A DNA stretch of 64,000 nt from Lethocerus indicus (taxonomy: Eukaryota; Arthropoda; Insecta; Hemiptera; Belostomatidae). Below, one piece after another: positions 35,801 to 50,883 of the stretch (the stretch's first letter is position 1; every line of letters begins with the position of its first letter). Where the stretch lies: positions 5,890,001 to 5,954,000 of the forward strand of contig JACDQD010000103.1 in the NCBI GenBank assembly GCA_019843655.1, in the 5' to 3' direction. A program made the position numbers and the translations under genes. The notes beneath the pieces are model-generated. The model saw only the letters and a list, made by a program, of their open reading frames with translations. It ran no database searches and was not told the DNA's origin.

Positions 35801-38800
35801 AGGTGGGAGCCATTTGGGGCAGTTGAGGTATACAGAGGTTAGCAGCGAGGTCTTCCCCGATTGGTGGTTGCCGTGGACTATTATAGGGCCGTGTTTCCCT
35901 TCGCAGTTCACAATCAGATCTTTGATAGCGGAAAGAACGCCCCCACTGTCCTCCTCCTCCTTGGTGTACTCTTCAGAGTCTATGAGCTGCTTGCACAGAG
36001 CCAAGTGGACCAGCGCCTCCTTGAACACTTCCTGTGCACAACCATATAAACTCATTGTTTCTTATATCTGACTACAAAAATAGATATATAATCATTTTCA
36101 TTACGTTATGCTTCGGGTACGACGATGAAGCCTTAAAAGAACACCAGTGTCAAAATCGGTTTTTGCTAACATAAAACACGAGTAGAGGCGGTAGACGTCA
36201 ATGATGACCAAATATAGTATGTCAATACATAAATAAATGTATTGAAAACCATCCGAAATATCTTGGGTACCAAAAAATGCTCGATATATTGGTAACACAG
36301 TGCGGAACAATTCACAATTATTTAGTTGCCAACCCAATAAAGATATACTAATTTTGTATTGTGACTAAATAATCCTGACATTACCTGATTTGCTTTTGTC
36401 CTGGCGTTGATCTCTGGTTTATCTTCTATACTTTTATTGACCATATCCTGAAGCTTGGTCGTAACGGTTTCCTGGAAAACCGTCAAATAGGTGTCGTGGT
36501 CGGGGAGATCGGCATCTATTTCGCCGTGGTTCCAGGATACTCTGGCGCACATACACATATAATGAAATATATATAATGTATACAATGTAATGTACATTAA
36601 TGTTATATAGTTATATCAATAAAAAAGGCCAACGATCGCAATACTCACGATAGTTTAATGACATTCTCATCGGGGAGCTTATCGGCGACGACATTTTTCA
36701 AGTGTCTCGCCTCCTCCGATTTTGCGGATTCCGGGCAGTCCTCGAAGTCCCTGAGGATTGCCACCATGTGTTCAGGATCAAGTTCTGGAATAATTTCACA
36801 TGGTTCATAAGTTCATATGGTTGCCATTGATGTAGGCTACACTTGCTCCACAAATGTTACAAGTATTGATAGAATTAAGAATGATCGACAATTTGGTCAG
36901 TTTCAGAAAAGGATTTGTCACTTTGAATAACAAATTTTTAGTAATTTATGATCTACGGTTCACAAGGAAAAGTTAGTATGTTTTACCTGCTGAAATGTCG
37001 AACTGTTGTTCAATGGCAGACTTTGTTAATTGTGAATTGATGCCTTGTGCTTTTGCAGCCGCTCGTGCAACCTCTAAGCCGGCTTTAAGCGTGTCCTCGC
37101 TGTAGGGGGAAAAAATCAACACAATATTTACAACTTCAATTAATTATAATCTTACACGGACTGAGGCAATTCTCAGGATGGAACTGCGCGAAGGTGAAAA
37201 TACTCCGAAACTGGGGTGAACAGTCTCGGCTGTTCGAACCCGCCAGTTTAAATATCGTTGATGAAATGGAAAATTAAATCAATTTCCCAGTTCCTGTTCC
37301 TACTATATCAGAAATCCAAAAATTTATCAAAAGTATTTGTGTGCAAGTCCGAGAAAAGATGAATGGCAGTACTCAAGAAAATGACCAGAACTTCCAAATC
37401 TTTAGTCAGCTTATTTTTCTCCTAATCTGACCCGCTTTCTAGATCTCTCTCTATTCATTTTCATCCTACACAAGTCCAGTTCTGAAAAGTTGGTTCTCGA
37501 ATATTTCTGCAGGTTTTTCTAAATATTGCACTTTTTTTATCATATTTTGAATGTAGCTCACAAAAGGGAGCATAAGCCACCGTCTCGTCAGGTGGGCCTT
37601 CGCGTTTCTTTTTTGAAAGATTGGCTTTCGTCGCTGTTTTCGAAGGTCCCTTTCTCAACTCTGCTTTTCACCCCGCGGTTATCCGTGTGAGAAACGCTTT
37701 CGATTCTTTCGGCAGACAAGTATAATAAATATTTAGTTATCGAAATCTCTGCAATCGTGGGCGTTATTTATCGCTGGGAGATTGACGGGATAGATGACAC
37801 GGTCGATGGCCATCGGTCATCATTGATAAATGATATTTGAATTGAGCCCATGTTGAGCCGAAACCGGCCACCTAGCTGTGCTAATAACTCATCAGATCGG
37901 CCAATTACACTGCCCCTCCCGCCCACCAATTATCGCTCATCTTTCGACCCCTAGTAATCCCCCACCCAATATAAATTGTACCGAAGCCGATAATTGTTTT
38001 CACTCGTTGTGGAAAACGTTATCGATACGTTCGGGTCTATTTATTACGAAGGGACAAGGAGATCTTCCAATCTCTGTTTTTCATTAAGACCTGTTATAAT
38101 AAGGAAAACTGAGAGGATATTTTCGTAATAAGTATTTAATGTAGTTTAATTCTAATTTAGTGAACTCACTCTGTGGTTGCCAGAAGATATTTGGTGGGGT
38201 TGTCCCTGGGGTACAGTTCGTAGCAGGCTTCGAATTGTCGAGCGTCGAGCCCGATCTCGGCCGCCTTGTTCGCAATGAACCCGTGTTCCTCAGCGCTCAG
38301 TTCAACAGGAAGCGGGCTAGGCACACTGGATTCCCCGACCAGGCACTGAAAAACAACGAACCGATCACCATTTTCATTCAAATTTCAACCCGAACAATGG
38401 ACTATGAACACGTCGGACAGGTTATATATGGAAAATATGTTTTTCATCTCAATATTGAGAGACAGCCGTAATTGTGTATTTGACGTTATCCATGGAAAAA
38501 AGTATTCCCTTTATATTTTCGCTATTAAGGGCGTAATCGCTTTTTAAAAGGCAAGTTTTTCGATTTCAGAAGAAAGTCGATGAGTTTTGATTGTTCATTA
38601 AATAAAATTGCAGACAACATAAGAGGTATATATACCAATCCTTTTCTAAAATTTGAAATGAAGAAAAACGGTCGTTCTGAGATGCTATGAGATCAAAACC
38701 AATGTTTTGATTTGGGGCGCGTCGGAAAAATTCCGATATATATTAAGGGCGCCGGAAACCCAGAAAGTTAGGGGAACCGCTGTTCTAGAGATTGTTATTT

Positions 38801-39068
38801 CCGGACCCGTTTCCTTATTACATATATAGAAGTTGGTGACAGTGCCGCTAAAGTACAAAAGGAACCCTACTAAGGGAGCATACAGGAAAAGTACGCGGAA
38901 ATTCGCCTCCTTTTATTATATCATGTAAAAGATTGAGAGAATAAAGCAGCAATCTGACATTTGAGTCTTGGACGACACGCTGGTTAGATTACTCCATGGT
39001 TTTGTTACAAAGGTATATCTCTGTGCTATTATTCGCTGTTTCAAACCCTTCTTCGAGACCCTTTCTTA

Positions 39069-39134
<66 letters not shown>

Positions 39135-42100
39135 CATTCATAAAATCAAATATTCTGCTTTAAGCCGAATTCATCCGGCCGGAATATTGTATACGCCGCC
39201 GCATCCCATTTCGTGGAAGTGGTCAAACAATTGGGGAAACAGTGCGTAAAACGAGGCTATTTGCTGCCTGTGGTCCACCGATTGCTCCAAACCGCCGTGT
39301 CCCTTTCCGGTGAATGGAACACTGTCCGATATAATCTGGAGGGCCGCCTTTCCAGCCTCCTAAAAGCCACTTCCCAGTTGGCTGGAACGGGAAGGGTTTG
39401 TCACAAACAATCATCGTTTCCGTCATCGCTTCAAGGCACACTTAGGAAAGGGTTTTTAGTGTCGCTGAAGGGGGAGGGGCTTCCATCGGCCGATATACTT
39501 ACCCTTATCCCGTCCTCAAGCTAAACCGTTTTGGCGACTGTACGACTAGATATGAACAGTCTTTACATGCTAGGCAAAATATACGATATAAGAGAAAAAA
39601 CTAGAAGATTGGACGCACCAGACAAGAAATAGTGTTAAATTCAGAACACAACATTTTAGCAATGTTTACGATGTTACTTGTCTGTAATTTACTTTTTGCC
39701 TAATCTGATGGAAACGGCACGTCACGAGCTAAACCATTGTTTTCAGTTCGAGTTTCGCCTTGCCTGTACACATCTTTATTGGAATACATGTTTGAATAAA
39801 CATACTCACCAAATAGAAACAGCCCCTGGATATCTTCTGGCATTGTCTTATTTCGTGCTGGTTGTCTGCGAACAGATAAGGATCGGCCAGGGGGTCTGAA
39901 GCCGTACCGAAATGCATGTCCACAAGCTCCACCTGTTGATACAGAAAATGCTTCATTATTATAAATAGAATTGTAGATGTACAGACAGCTTTCGTTCAGG
40001 TTATAGGAAAAATTCACGAATTCATAACCTTTGAGAATTTAGATAATGTGATGTTTAATCGTCGTACTATTAGTAGCACCCAGGAAACAGTGCACTGTGT
40101 ATAATATAATAGAATATATAAATATAATTTTAGAAAAACGGGAAAAGCCAGTGGGTTTCTACTCCGTTAATGTCTACTCGCTAAGAGTGCTACTCGAACA
40201 TCAATGTCGCTTTTTGTATTTTACAGTTACAGTTAAAAAAAAAAAAGGTTTCGCTATACGCAGCGACAGTTCTATTCTCCCGGTACATAAGTAGCCGGGA
40301 CCGAATGCGCATAAAGATGGTTGCGGCATCTGTTTTCAAGCGGTGCTCATAAATTCGACCTACCGCTGGGGCCCCCCCTTACTATTTTGCCTTAGGAAAG
40401 CAAGGCCCGAGCCAGCAAGGTTCGAGGTACACAAATAAATTTCAAACTTTTGACCCTTTTCAAAGACTGGGTCCGACCGAAGGGTAATAATAACATTTCT
40501 TGCGTTTACCGACTGGTACAATAACATTGGAACAACTCTTCAGTCGGACCCTGACGAATGAACCGGTAACGATTTTCCGAAAACAACATCCAAAATGACC
40601 CCGGCAGGAGGGGCAAAAACCTGCTTCCAGTGGACCTCGCTCGGGTGGTTTCCAAACACAAGAAAAATCCCGGAATAGCGGGGGGTCAACCCCTGCCGAC
40701 AGTGGTTCTTCCCACAGTTAGTGACTCGTTTTGATCCATTTCTTATTTTTACCCCGTTTATTTGTCCAGAACGTGGAACTCCGTTTCGACAGAAAGATTC
40801 GGTAGCCGGGTCCGTACAAAATGGTAAGATTACTCAGACAATCTAATGCGACCGGGCAGTTTACAAGGCACAGGAAAGGAATTTTTCCTGTTACCTCTGC
40901 GCCCCCTTTTTCCGGTATGGATGACAAAGACATTCCCGGGAGTTCCTTATTGGTTTTTTCCGCGGATGGGACGCTCCTTGTAGTTCGGTTGGGACGGCTC
41001 GGGAGGTACGGATCGATGGAGCACCGACAATTCAATATTAACATTCTGTACAAACTCTGATCTACCAAACAAATTCTCCCTGTACATAATCTAATTTCAG
41101 AAACATATTCCTCGACCACAGATCACAAATTATCATTCTCCAAGAAATTATTAGTTGTCTAACTCTTATAGAATCCAATCCATAATCCGTTCGAAAAATC
41201 ACTAACGCCCCACATTATGGATCTAACCGTGTAGAGACCTCAAACCATATGAAATGTTTTACAGTCGCGTGAAAAAATTGTCCGGGTATTCGGCTGGAAT
41301 CTGCTTTATAATTTTTATTTTCGAATTTTCATTTTGAAAATTCAACATTCAAATTCAAAATAAGTAATATTACGGATCGCCCAGTTAAATTTGAAGGTCT
41401 AACTGGAAACCTTTCCATAGAGAACGTGTTTCGAATTCCCGTTCTGTATTTAGTTGAAATATCGCTGCAGACCGTTCCATCTTGCGGAATGTTGTTAGAA
41501 TGGTGGAACAATTGGAGGCGGGATAGAACAACTGAGGGGATACGGAATGGGATTGGTATATCGGCCGCTGGCAAACTACGGACCATTGCAATTATTCAAT
41601 GCCAGAGTGTTTCAAGTTTGCGGCTAGTTTCTGTTTGTTGCGGTTCCGCCGTTTGAAACAATAGTACGGGACTGTGCAGCTTCTAATTCAAAAGCCGCTT
41701 TTCCTGCTGACACGCTTCCATCCAAATTTTCCCCAGTGAAATATTGGGCAGGCAGTTAAATAATTGCCGATTTTTACGCCCGGATAATTTAAGTTCTTGT
41801 GTTTGTATTACTGTAAATTTTCCGATAACGATTAGAACATTGTACACAATGCAAGTATTTTTGGTCTTAATATTCGTGTATATAAATGCAGAAAGGCTAG
41901 CGGGCAAGTAAATTTGTGCTCCGTCTACGATGCCCTATGTATATTCAAAAGTAAATGAAGTATTTGTATTTGCTAGTGTAGTGGAGTGGGGGAATACGAA
42001 GAAAATTTGAGAGTAACGGTTTTCCAAGCCCAGCGACCGCGACCAGGTGTAGTGTCTCGTTTATTAGAGGGCTAAGAAACCCGCGGGGGTGAAAAAACCC

Positions 42101-45100
42101 GTCACGTTATTCAATCGTCAGCCCCTTAAAATGAATTACTATCAATTAGGCATCGAATGGTTCAAAGGCGGAGTGGTTAGCTAGTTAGCCAATGTCATAA
42201 GTGGCGGTAATTTTGTAAGCGAGTTAATACTACTGCACTAATTTCACAGGGCAAGTACTGCAAAAGAACTTTCTCCTACTCAGCAGAGGAGAATCTAATC
42301 AGAGTTGGAAAGTTTATTAGTCTAATTAACTCTAATTGCCCTCTTGTTTGCTTTGCTCTTGATAAAGATTAGGAATTGGGTCACTTAAAAAAATTTTTTA
42401 AAGCAACCCTTGACAGTAGTTTCAACCCGTTTTATAAATTCAATTTTTATTCAAAAAGGGGGTAGCAACTTATCTAAGTAGCAACTTGTAGCGACTATCT
42501 CTTTAACTCAGTCTTTTGTCCTAATAGAGGGCCGGGTATTTCGACTGTAAGGTTTGAATCTTCTTAATATTTTATTGGTTCGGGCTTCGAGAAACTGTAA
42601 AACTGTCTGGTCTCGGCCGAACCTTTTCCCGAGTACTGATTATGGTTCGATCCGGGTTCTAAGGACGATGTATTCGACCAGAAGACTGGCGGTGGTAGTT
42701 CGGCACAGGGAATGTAATGTATAGTTGGGGGCCTGTATATTCTCGGGGGGTTAAATGGATACCCCCACAGTGAATTGAGTTTTGTGTAGTTTGGGCTAGG
42801 CGGCAAACCCGTCCCTAGCAATTAATTAGCTCCGGAGGGGTTCCTGCTTTGAGACACAAGTCGAATTCCGAACGAGGGTCACGCTCAATCCAATCCGATC
42901 CAACAGCTCCTCATTTCCCTCTCCCCTTCGGTAGATTCGCCATTCATATTCCAAGTACTTTCAAGTACTTATTAAAATACTTGGCACTCGAAATTAAAAC
43001 ATAAAACGTTTTCTATTATTCCATCTAATGTGCTCTCACTGCGGATATACAGGCGAATAACTCTTGTATATAATGAGGTCAATGGTGTTTTTTTCTGATA
43101 CCTGGGTTCGATATTTTTTAGCTCCGCCGATCGAAATTACCCGCTAGCGGTCGGCGTGTTGTCAGGAGCCGAAGGGAGCCATCGCCATAATATAAAGATG
43201 TTGGGGCGGAGGTTCAGTTTATGGGTGGAACGAACTCTCCCCGGGGAGGCGGATAAAGTCGTCCGAGGGAGAGAGGGTCTCATCTATCAAGACATTTCAA
43301 ATATTTACGCGGCCTCCACCTATCGGCCGCTCGCTCAAACACAATTTTTCCTCTCAGGCCCTCAGCGACCCTACTTTTTTCAACCCTATTTGAATCCTCC
43401 GTATATAAATTTAAGGACGATTCTCTCGAATTGGGTCCTGGTAGGACGCAGAGACTGTAGTGGAGATGGACGATCGCAAGGGAGAAGAACGCCTCAATGA
43501 GATTTGTTTACACCTATTATCTGAATTACTTATTTTTTAAAGCTAAATTGAAGTTTCCACAGCAGACAAGTTTTACTGCAAACGGTTTATCGGATTATTT
43601 TTCGCGACTGAATAAAACACTCGCCAGTTTCGAAGCAATGAACGTTTTAGATCTGTGCAGAGGAGAACCCATGAAAGGACTCATGCAGATATATACAGGA
43701 ATTGAGGTTAATACATTTTCATTCGAAAGGAAATACCGTAACAACTGTAAATCTTTCATGGTGGAATGCGGCGAAGTCCCGCGGGAAGTCGGGGGCCGAG
43801 ATGGAACCCAGTTTCGAAACCATCCGGGAATATAAGTTGGCCGTCCGAAGTAATATTTCATTTTTGTTACTCTAAAATTGGACCGCCGGTGATAAATTGT
43901 CATCAGCGATAGGAACAGGAAATAGTAAAAAGGAGGTTTAGAAGTATTAAAAATCTAAAAATTTGATTATTGCGGCTCCCTTTAAAAAATATAATCCTGC
44001 CCCCTTGTACTTATTCTAATCCAGAATCCGGTATCGTAAAACCTGTCATACGATACAGTACAATACATTATTGCGATATACCGATGACAATATATATTCA
44101 TAATGATATATTCAAAAACAAATCGAATACACCGACTTTAGCGACGATGTCACGCAGAGCAAGTTGATTGAAACTGAAAAGAAGCGAATTTGAACGAAAG
44201 AAATTTTACCTCGAGTCCAGTAGAGTCGTATGTTGATTGTAGGTCTGGTCCAACATTTTCGAGTAGGATCCGTCTTTCTTCGATAAAATCTGAAAAATAG
44301 ACATCAACGATAAGTTCCCCGAGCTATACGAGATTTCCTTAAACAGCAGCAAGAGAGTCCAAAGAATTTCCATTTATATTACAACTATCCATGCTTCTAC
44401 ATGCATACGGTATACATTATAAAGGATACTAGAATTTCATGAAACTGCAATGTGTGAGGCTCCAAAGAGTTCGAGATTCGAAACTATTACAGCGAAATAT
44501 GTGATAGATTTTTACAATTGTATTGAATATGTCGGCTTGAGTATTAGTAGGGCTTTTAATCTGAAATTAAAATAAATTATTTTGTAAAGTGTATCAACGA
44601 AGTGTATTTTTTAAGGGAAACTTGTCATGGAAATATTACTAAACTTATATTTCTCTTTTTTTAATTTAAGGAAGGATATTCATATCAGGAAGTCGCTAAA
44701 TCGTGAACGGCTAATCAAGTGCAACTGTAATTTCTGGCCGTTGCCTGGAAGTTTGGGTATATGCGGGGCCATGTACATATTATACATGCAATCTACCGTG
44801 TACATAGGACCAGGGAAGAAATACAAGTTATGAAAGGCGAGTTAAATTGGAGGGAACAGTAAAGGCTTTAGCCGCTCTGTTAAAACCGTATTGTAATATC
44901 CGCTTAGCGCGGACGGCTACCGACCGAGGGGGCTGTTAACGCGATTACATTGCGGTCCCCTTTTATAATGTGCCGCTTCCAATTGCAAGCTTGCACAATT
45001 TCAAAAGAATTTCGTATTTGAAAATGCTCAGAATACTAGAAATTAATATTATATTTAATATTACTATTAAATTGATTTATTATTATTGAATTATTTTTAT

Positions 45101-48100
45101 TATTCAGCCATAATTTGTGAATTGGGTAAAAGGTTTCTTGCCGGCATAAGGGGATGAACACTCTTGGGGGGCACTGGTTGGGCGACCGGTCGTATACCGT
45201 TGTTAGGACTGTAACACTATAGGCACTTAAACTAGCACATTCACAGCACTACACTGTTGCACTTTCACTTTGAATGGGGGCACTAGCTCGGCATGAGGAT
45301 CCTCCTCCTTGTAGTACGTCTTTTGGGTGGCCAATTTGGTTTTTGGGGTAACTGTCAGGACGATGCCAGAGGATTGGGGTGGTCTTGGAGTTTGTCTCTG
45401 TGTTTCGTTGTTATTTTGTCAATTATTTCGGCCAGTTTTGGTGTCTGGGCTGTGTCGCGTACGTGTCCTGTTCGTGTTCTTGGTGGTAGGTATGTCGAGG
45501 GCAAATCGGAGGCATTTGTTCTGTGTGATTTGTAGTTTTTTTCATGCGTGTGTGTGTTGGCTGCATTACGCCAAATAGGACACGCGTAAAGCAGGGTGGG
45601 CCTGATTATTGTTTTGTATACGGTCAGTTTCGATCTCTCATTGGGCGGGTGAACAAGTGAATGGTTGGGCAGTGGCCCTAAGAAATGAGCGGGGGGGGGT
45701 GGGGTGGAGCTCTGGCGGTCACCGGGTCGATAACATACCTGGGGGCACCCTGCGCCCCCACCGCCGCCCCTGGCCGCCCCCCTGACCCCGTGCCCTTTAC
45801 CACCGGGGGACCTGCTCCAATAATCACCGCCACCCCTCGCGATAATCTCATTAATCGCAAAGTACAAATCGGTGGCCGGCCGTGGTTGGCCCACCAACGA
45901 CACTTGTCCCGTTTATTCTCGGTGGGCCTCCTGTTTGTCCATTCACCGACTTGCTTCTCGCCTATTCGACGGGAATATTGCGGCCCGGATAAAAATCTTT
46001 TAAATCTAAAATGCCTAAATCTAAATCTAAAGCACCTTAGAAATAATCGTCTCGCGATTATAGTGTGGTAATTATAAAGGATACTAGAATTATGTAATTT
46101 TCCGAATATTCTCTCGGGGGGTCGCAAATAATCACCTTGAAAATTAATTTCTCAAGTGTCTATATCTCTTCCTCTCGAATATATATAAAATATTCGACAC
46201 AGAATTGAGGGCTTACTTTCGCCATTCCGGGTCTAGAGGCATCCTTGAGGTCACTACCTGTAACGCGTCTGCGCTGACCGTTCTGCACAGAGGCACAGCA
46301 AGAAGTAAAAAACTTTGTACGATTCTACATATAATATTTTCCTTTTTAAATTATTATGTACATTCGACCATAATAATTAGTTGTGGGTGGAATTTCGTAA
46401 TGTTAGTATGTCTCCGGCTTCTGCCGATAGAAAATCCATCCGGTGATGGCACTTTTTTGTTGGTTTCCACAAGAATTCCGTGAAGTAAACCGTCAGTTTG
46501 TAAGCTGTAGTCAATTTTAGTAATGCGCTCAATAGCCAATTCTTTTGAGTCAGGTAGAAAACAATGAAGAGCCCCAAATATAAAGAAATAATAATTATTA
46601 TAATGGAGTGTGTACGAGTGGGTTTAAATCGGTGGGCCCTGAGATAGGGGATGTCGGGCGTCAGTGGATGACTGATTCAATTTGACAGTGGTTCTCCTCT
46701 CTATTTGGCACCTATTCAAATCCCCCTCCGTTCGCTTCATATATATACAAATAATTTTCCTTCACTGATTTTCCGACACTACAAAATGCCCGCTGTGTCG
46801 ATACCAGTGAAATTACCGAGGAATTCTGTCCCAACAAAGACGGCGTCTTTTTGTCAATGTACAAAAAGACGAATTCCAGTGTAATTATATAAAATATGCA
46901 AAAGGAGGAATTCGTTCCAAAGTAGAGGTATAGAATGAGACCTATTTGTACTAGGAATCCGTAACTCGAATGAATATAAAAGAATGAGAAAACGCTGTTG
47001 AAAAGGATAGAAAGCCAAATTAATCACGTTTGGGATTTCTATGATTTCTGGAACTTACTGAAAAGGTATTGCCCCAATGGACGGATTCGGAGATTTCGGA
47101 ATTTTCGAATATATTGTACTATACGAAGAACCACATATAATGCACGTTTGCTCCCTTAAAACAAGATATTGTAATAGATAATAATAACTGAAGAAGGCAC
47201 TGGGCCCCGAAGGAGTAATGTAGGAATATTACAATGCTCTTTCAAGAAGTATAGCTTTCGAGCAGTTCCTAGAAATGTTTAATAACACAGCCGGTACTGA
47301 TGACGCAGTGTAGGCGGAATGTCTCGAGTTTCTGATTAAAATGATCGATAGGCCGTTTCAGTATTGCGAGCCAGGTTATTCGAGTGTATAATTCGAAAGG
47401 ACTAAAAGTAATTAAAGTACTATTAATAATACAGCTTTTTCTGTGATCACCTCTGTTATCGAAGGGACGGGGCAGCATCCTCTTTGGATCGGGAATTTAA
47501 GTTAGCCTGATTGGACTTGAAACTGATGAGTATCGGTTCAAGTTGAAGCCCCTTTTGAAACCGGTCTCCCGTGTACCGCCAAACCCCATTAACCCGGGGT
47601 ATATATATCGTCGTCGTCAAGTTGAGCAGTGAAGTCCTCCTAGGGCGAGATTAAGCCCGCCCTGGGGCTTATAAACTCTTCACGCCCCCCCTCCGCTCTC
47701 TGGATTAACCAAGCATCCCTTAGTTGCGTCCAGCAGCGACTGCCGTCTTTTCCCGATGGACTGGCTCAAATGAACTGTTTCGGAAAAACTGGCAGTTGGT
47801 TCAAATCATACGTTTCAAATAGACGAGTCATTAGGGAAAAATTAATTAATTAATTTTTATATTTTATCTTAAACCTCACTTCCACAAGATTTCTATCGAT
47901 CTTTATTTTAGGGATAATTTCTGGCCCGCCGTATGAACATGAAACCGTACTAATTGTCATGTATTTTCACGCGATTGCGACGTCATCTCGCTCGAGAACG
48001 TTACCCCAGGAGGGTGGAACTGTGTGACTGTTGGTCTGAAAAGGAGACGGTGAGGTAGAGATATCTGGAGTAGGGTAGAATCCGCTACCAACCACCCCAC

Positions 48101-50789
48101 TACTACCACTACCCAACCCCCGATAAATCGCTTTATCTGCGCGGCCCAAGTTAATCTGGGCCTGTTAATCAAAGCTCTTTGGACGCGTTGGTAAAGGCAG
48201 ACAGCGCGGTCGTTTAACGCCTCCGTCCTCAGATTGGCCACAATTTTGTTTGTCGAACAATTGTTCTAATACGCGCGATACGGCTTGTGTTGTCTACAAT
48301 CACAGCTCTACTTGAAAAATGGAAATAAGTATGACGAATCCTGAAAAATTTAGAAACGAAACCTTACACAAAATTTACCTAGACATTCTGCAATTCATAA
48401 ATGTTGAATTATTACAGGATATAGGTGTTGAAAAAAAGGTATTTTAAAATTTATTTTTGTAAATAAACTTTTACAGTTTCACTCGAACGATAAAAACTAC
48501 ACTGGAAAGGGTTTTACCATTTCCGTTTCTCCCGTCGTCTAAGTAGGAAAAGGATATAGATAGTTCATTAACTAGCTCTGTCGGAATAAGCGAAAGCTTT
48601 GTTCCCTTAATTTGCTGATCGGTTCTTAATGACTGACGATTGGACTGCTAACTTATTCCTCTTAATCGTGGGTTCATTCTTGCCTGTGGAAGGATTGTCT
48701 TCCTACAGTGTTACGCGGAAGTTAGTTAGTTATAATTCAAGTGCTAGTCGCCGAAACCTTCATTTAACTTCTCTCCAGTTTCCAAACCTATAACCTACTC
48801 TCTTTAGAAGGAGGAACGCAGTTGTTCGGGAACAAACTACCAAACTGAAATCTAAGGACGGGAGTTGATCAGTGTTTTCTTCGAATTGCTAATTTGAAAC
48901 TACTAAAAGAGTGGGGGAGGGGGGTCTCCATTATATTCAGTCGATTTCATGATTGCATTTCTACTGGTGCCGCCGCATATCAATTCTACATGCAGTATTT
49001 AAAATATTCACAAGAGTATGTAATACTTCGTGAATAACCTCTCTGTAAATAAATGATAGCATATATTCGAATCTTCCTCGTATTTGGACTAATGGCGTAC
49101 TCTACATACCTCGGTCAAAAGGGTTTCATGATTAGCTCTAAAAGTGGGGGAGGCTTTAAACTCGGCAATGTCAATGATATGCACCGCCGGGAGAGTGCGC
49201 TGAATTCAAATATAAAACGAAGGGTTAACAGAGCGCTTATTGACTGAACTCTTAATGGGGATCGAATAGTGAATTCCTCTCCAGACCAGCTTGTACAATT
49301 TTACACCAAGGTATAACACTGCAAGGTATTAGAGTGCTACCTGCAAGTATAAAGAGCCATTAATTTTCCCTCAGGGCTCAGTGAAACTCAGACTTACTGA
49401 AAAATCATTTAGAAAAAAGCAGTTTTGACGCCGACGTTCATTTAAGGCTTAGTCACCTCACACAATAACCTTTTTGCAAGCTCGAGGCGCATTTTTACCG
49501 TTTCAAGTGGTGTCAAACGGACACTGTTAAAGAGATCGTGGCAAGTTTGCTTCCAAATGTTTCACAGACTGCTAAGTAACAGTAGCGGGAAGACTTTGTC
49601 AGTTCGAATATGTAAACAGAAATAACGCGGTCTATAGGTGTTGCCAAATCCGCAATGACGCAATAACCTCACAATTCGAGGGAGTCCTGGAATTTCCTCG
49701 CGGGGTAGTTTTCAGAGAGTATTCGGGAGGAGGTTCCCTTCCATAAAGGGATTTAAAGGGATTGATTCGGCCCTTTCATTAAGGGGGCGAAAAGTCCTTC
49801 CGGATTCCGAAAGGGACTGTAATTATTTTTCCTAGGTTCGAACAATCCCTCCATTGTCCCTCCTTAATCACTTTACTTGCGTCGCATTAGGGGTGTGACG
49901 ATTCGGTGCCACTGCCACTTCTTTTCACCCCTTGTGACGAGGCGTGAATTCCAATTCGAACCGCTACAACGACAGCGGTCTAAATAAGTTCCTTTTGCTC
50001 AGCCGAATGCCAAAAGGGAGCACTTGATAAAATTGAATTTCGCCGAAGCGAACTGTTAACTTGAATTCGATTCCGTCAAAAATGCGACGGCCAAAAATAT
50101 CCCCCCCTATCCTCTACCCCAATTTGAAGTAGATGATTGGCTTGGAATGCGCCCCAACAATTTGACTCCATGGTATTTACCGAAAAAAGTATCCGACCGC
50201 GTACAAAAAATGGAACTCACAATGACTTTGGGTATGTATAGAATTTAGCCAAACATTTGAAATTCGGATTGAAACTCTTCAACCTGAATTCCTCTTCACC
50301 AATCATATTTGCTTTTATCCATAAATTACGCGAATTAATATAAACTAAATTACGGAAGAAGTCCTATCCATTCTGTTCCCTTAATCCCAGGGTCCTGGCT
50401 TACAATGAATTTTCCTTAAAATAAATAAAAAGAAAGATCGGTTTCGTACATCCCCCACAAACCAGTATTGTCTATTCTAAACTTTTAATTACCCGAAAGG
50501 TAAAATTTTTAATAATACCGGGAGAGAATAGAAATTTTTCATGAGCACAGAATGACGTCTTTCAGGTGGGGCAGGTGGGTGGATGACTTGAATGCCGATG
50601 TCGGGAGCTTAATTAAAATAATGTAAGGGGGAAAATAAAGAATAACGACAGGAAAAAAGAGAGGAACGCCCTTGTCTTTAATTAAAGATACTTGAAGCTT
50701 CAAGTTCAGGAAGGGCGTCCAGTTTAAGGGAAAAAAATCGAGCGTCTGAGGTAAACTCTGAACGAACCAAGAGGGAAAATTATACAGAC

Positions 50790-50883
<94 letters not shown>

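Noticed and set aside
39213..39524. Plus-strand open frame of about 100 codons within an NWD intron
   Set aside because: It has fair composition but no recognisable motif and no matching exons on either side. It overlaps no transcript signal, so chance openness in a less AT-rich patch is likelier.
45678..46127. Long open frames on both strands over the GC-rich block
   Set aside because: Translations are Pro/Gly/Ala low complexity and both strands are open, as expected when stop codons are depleted by GC content.
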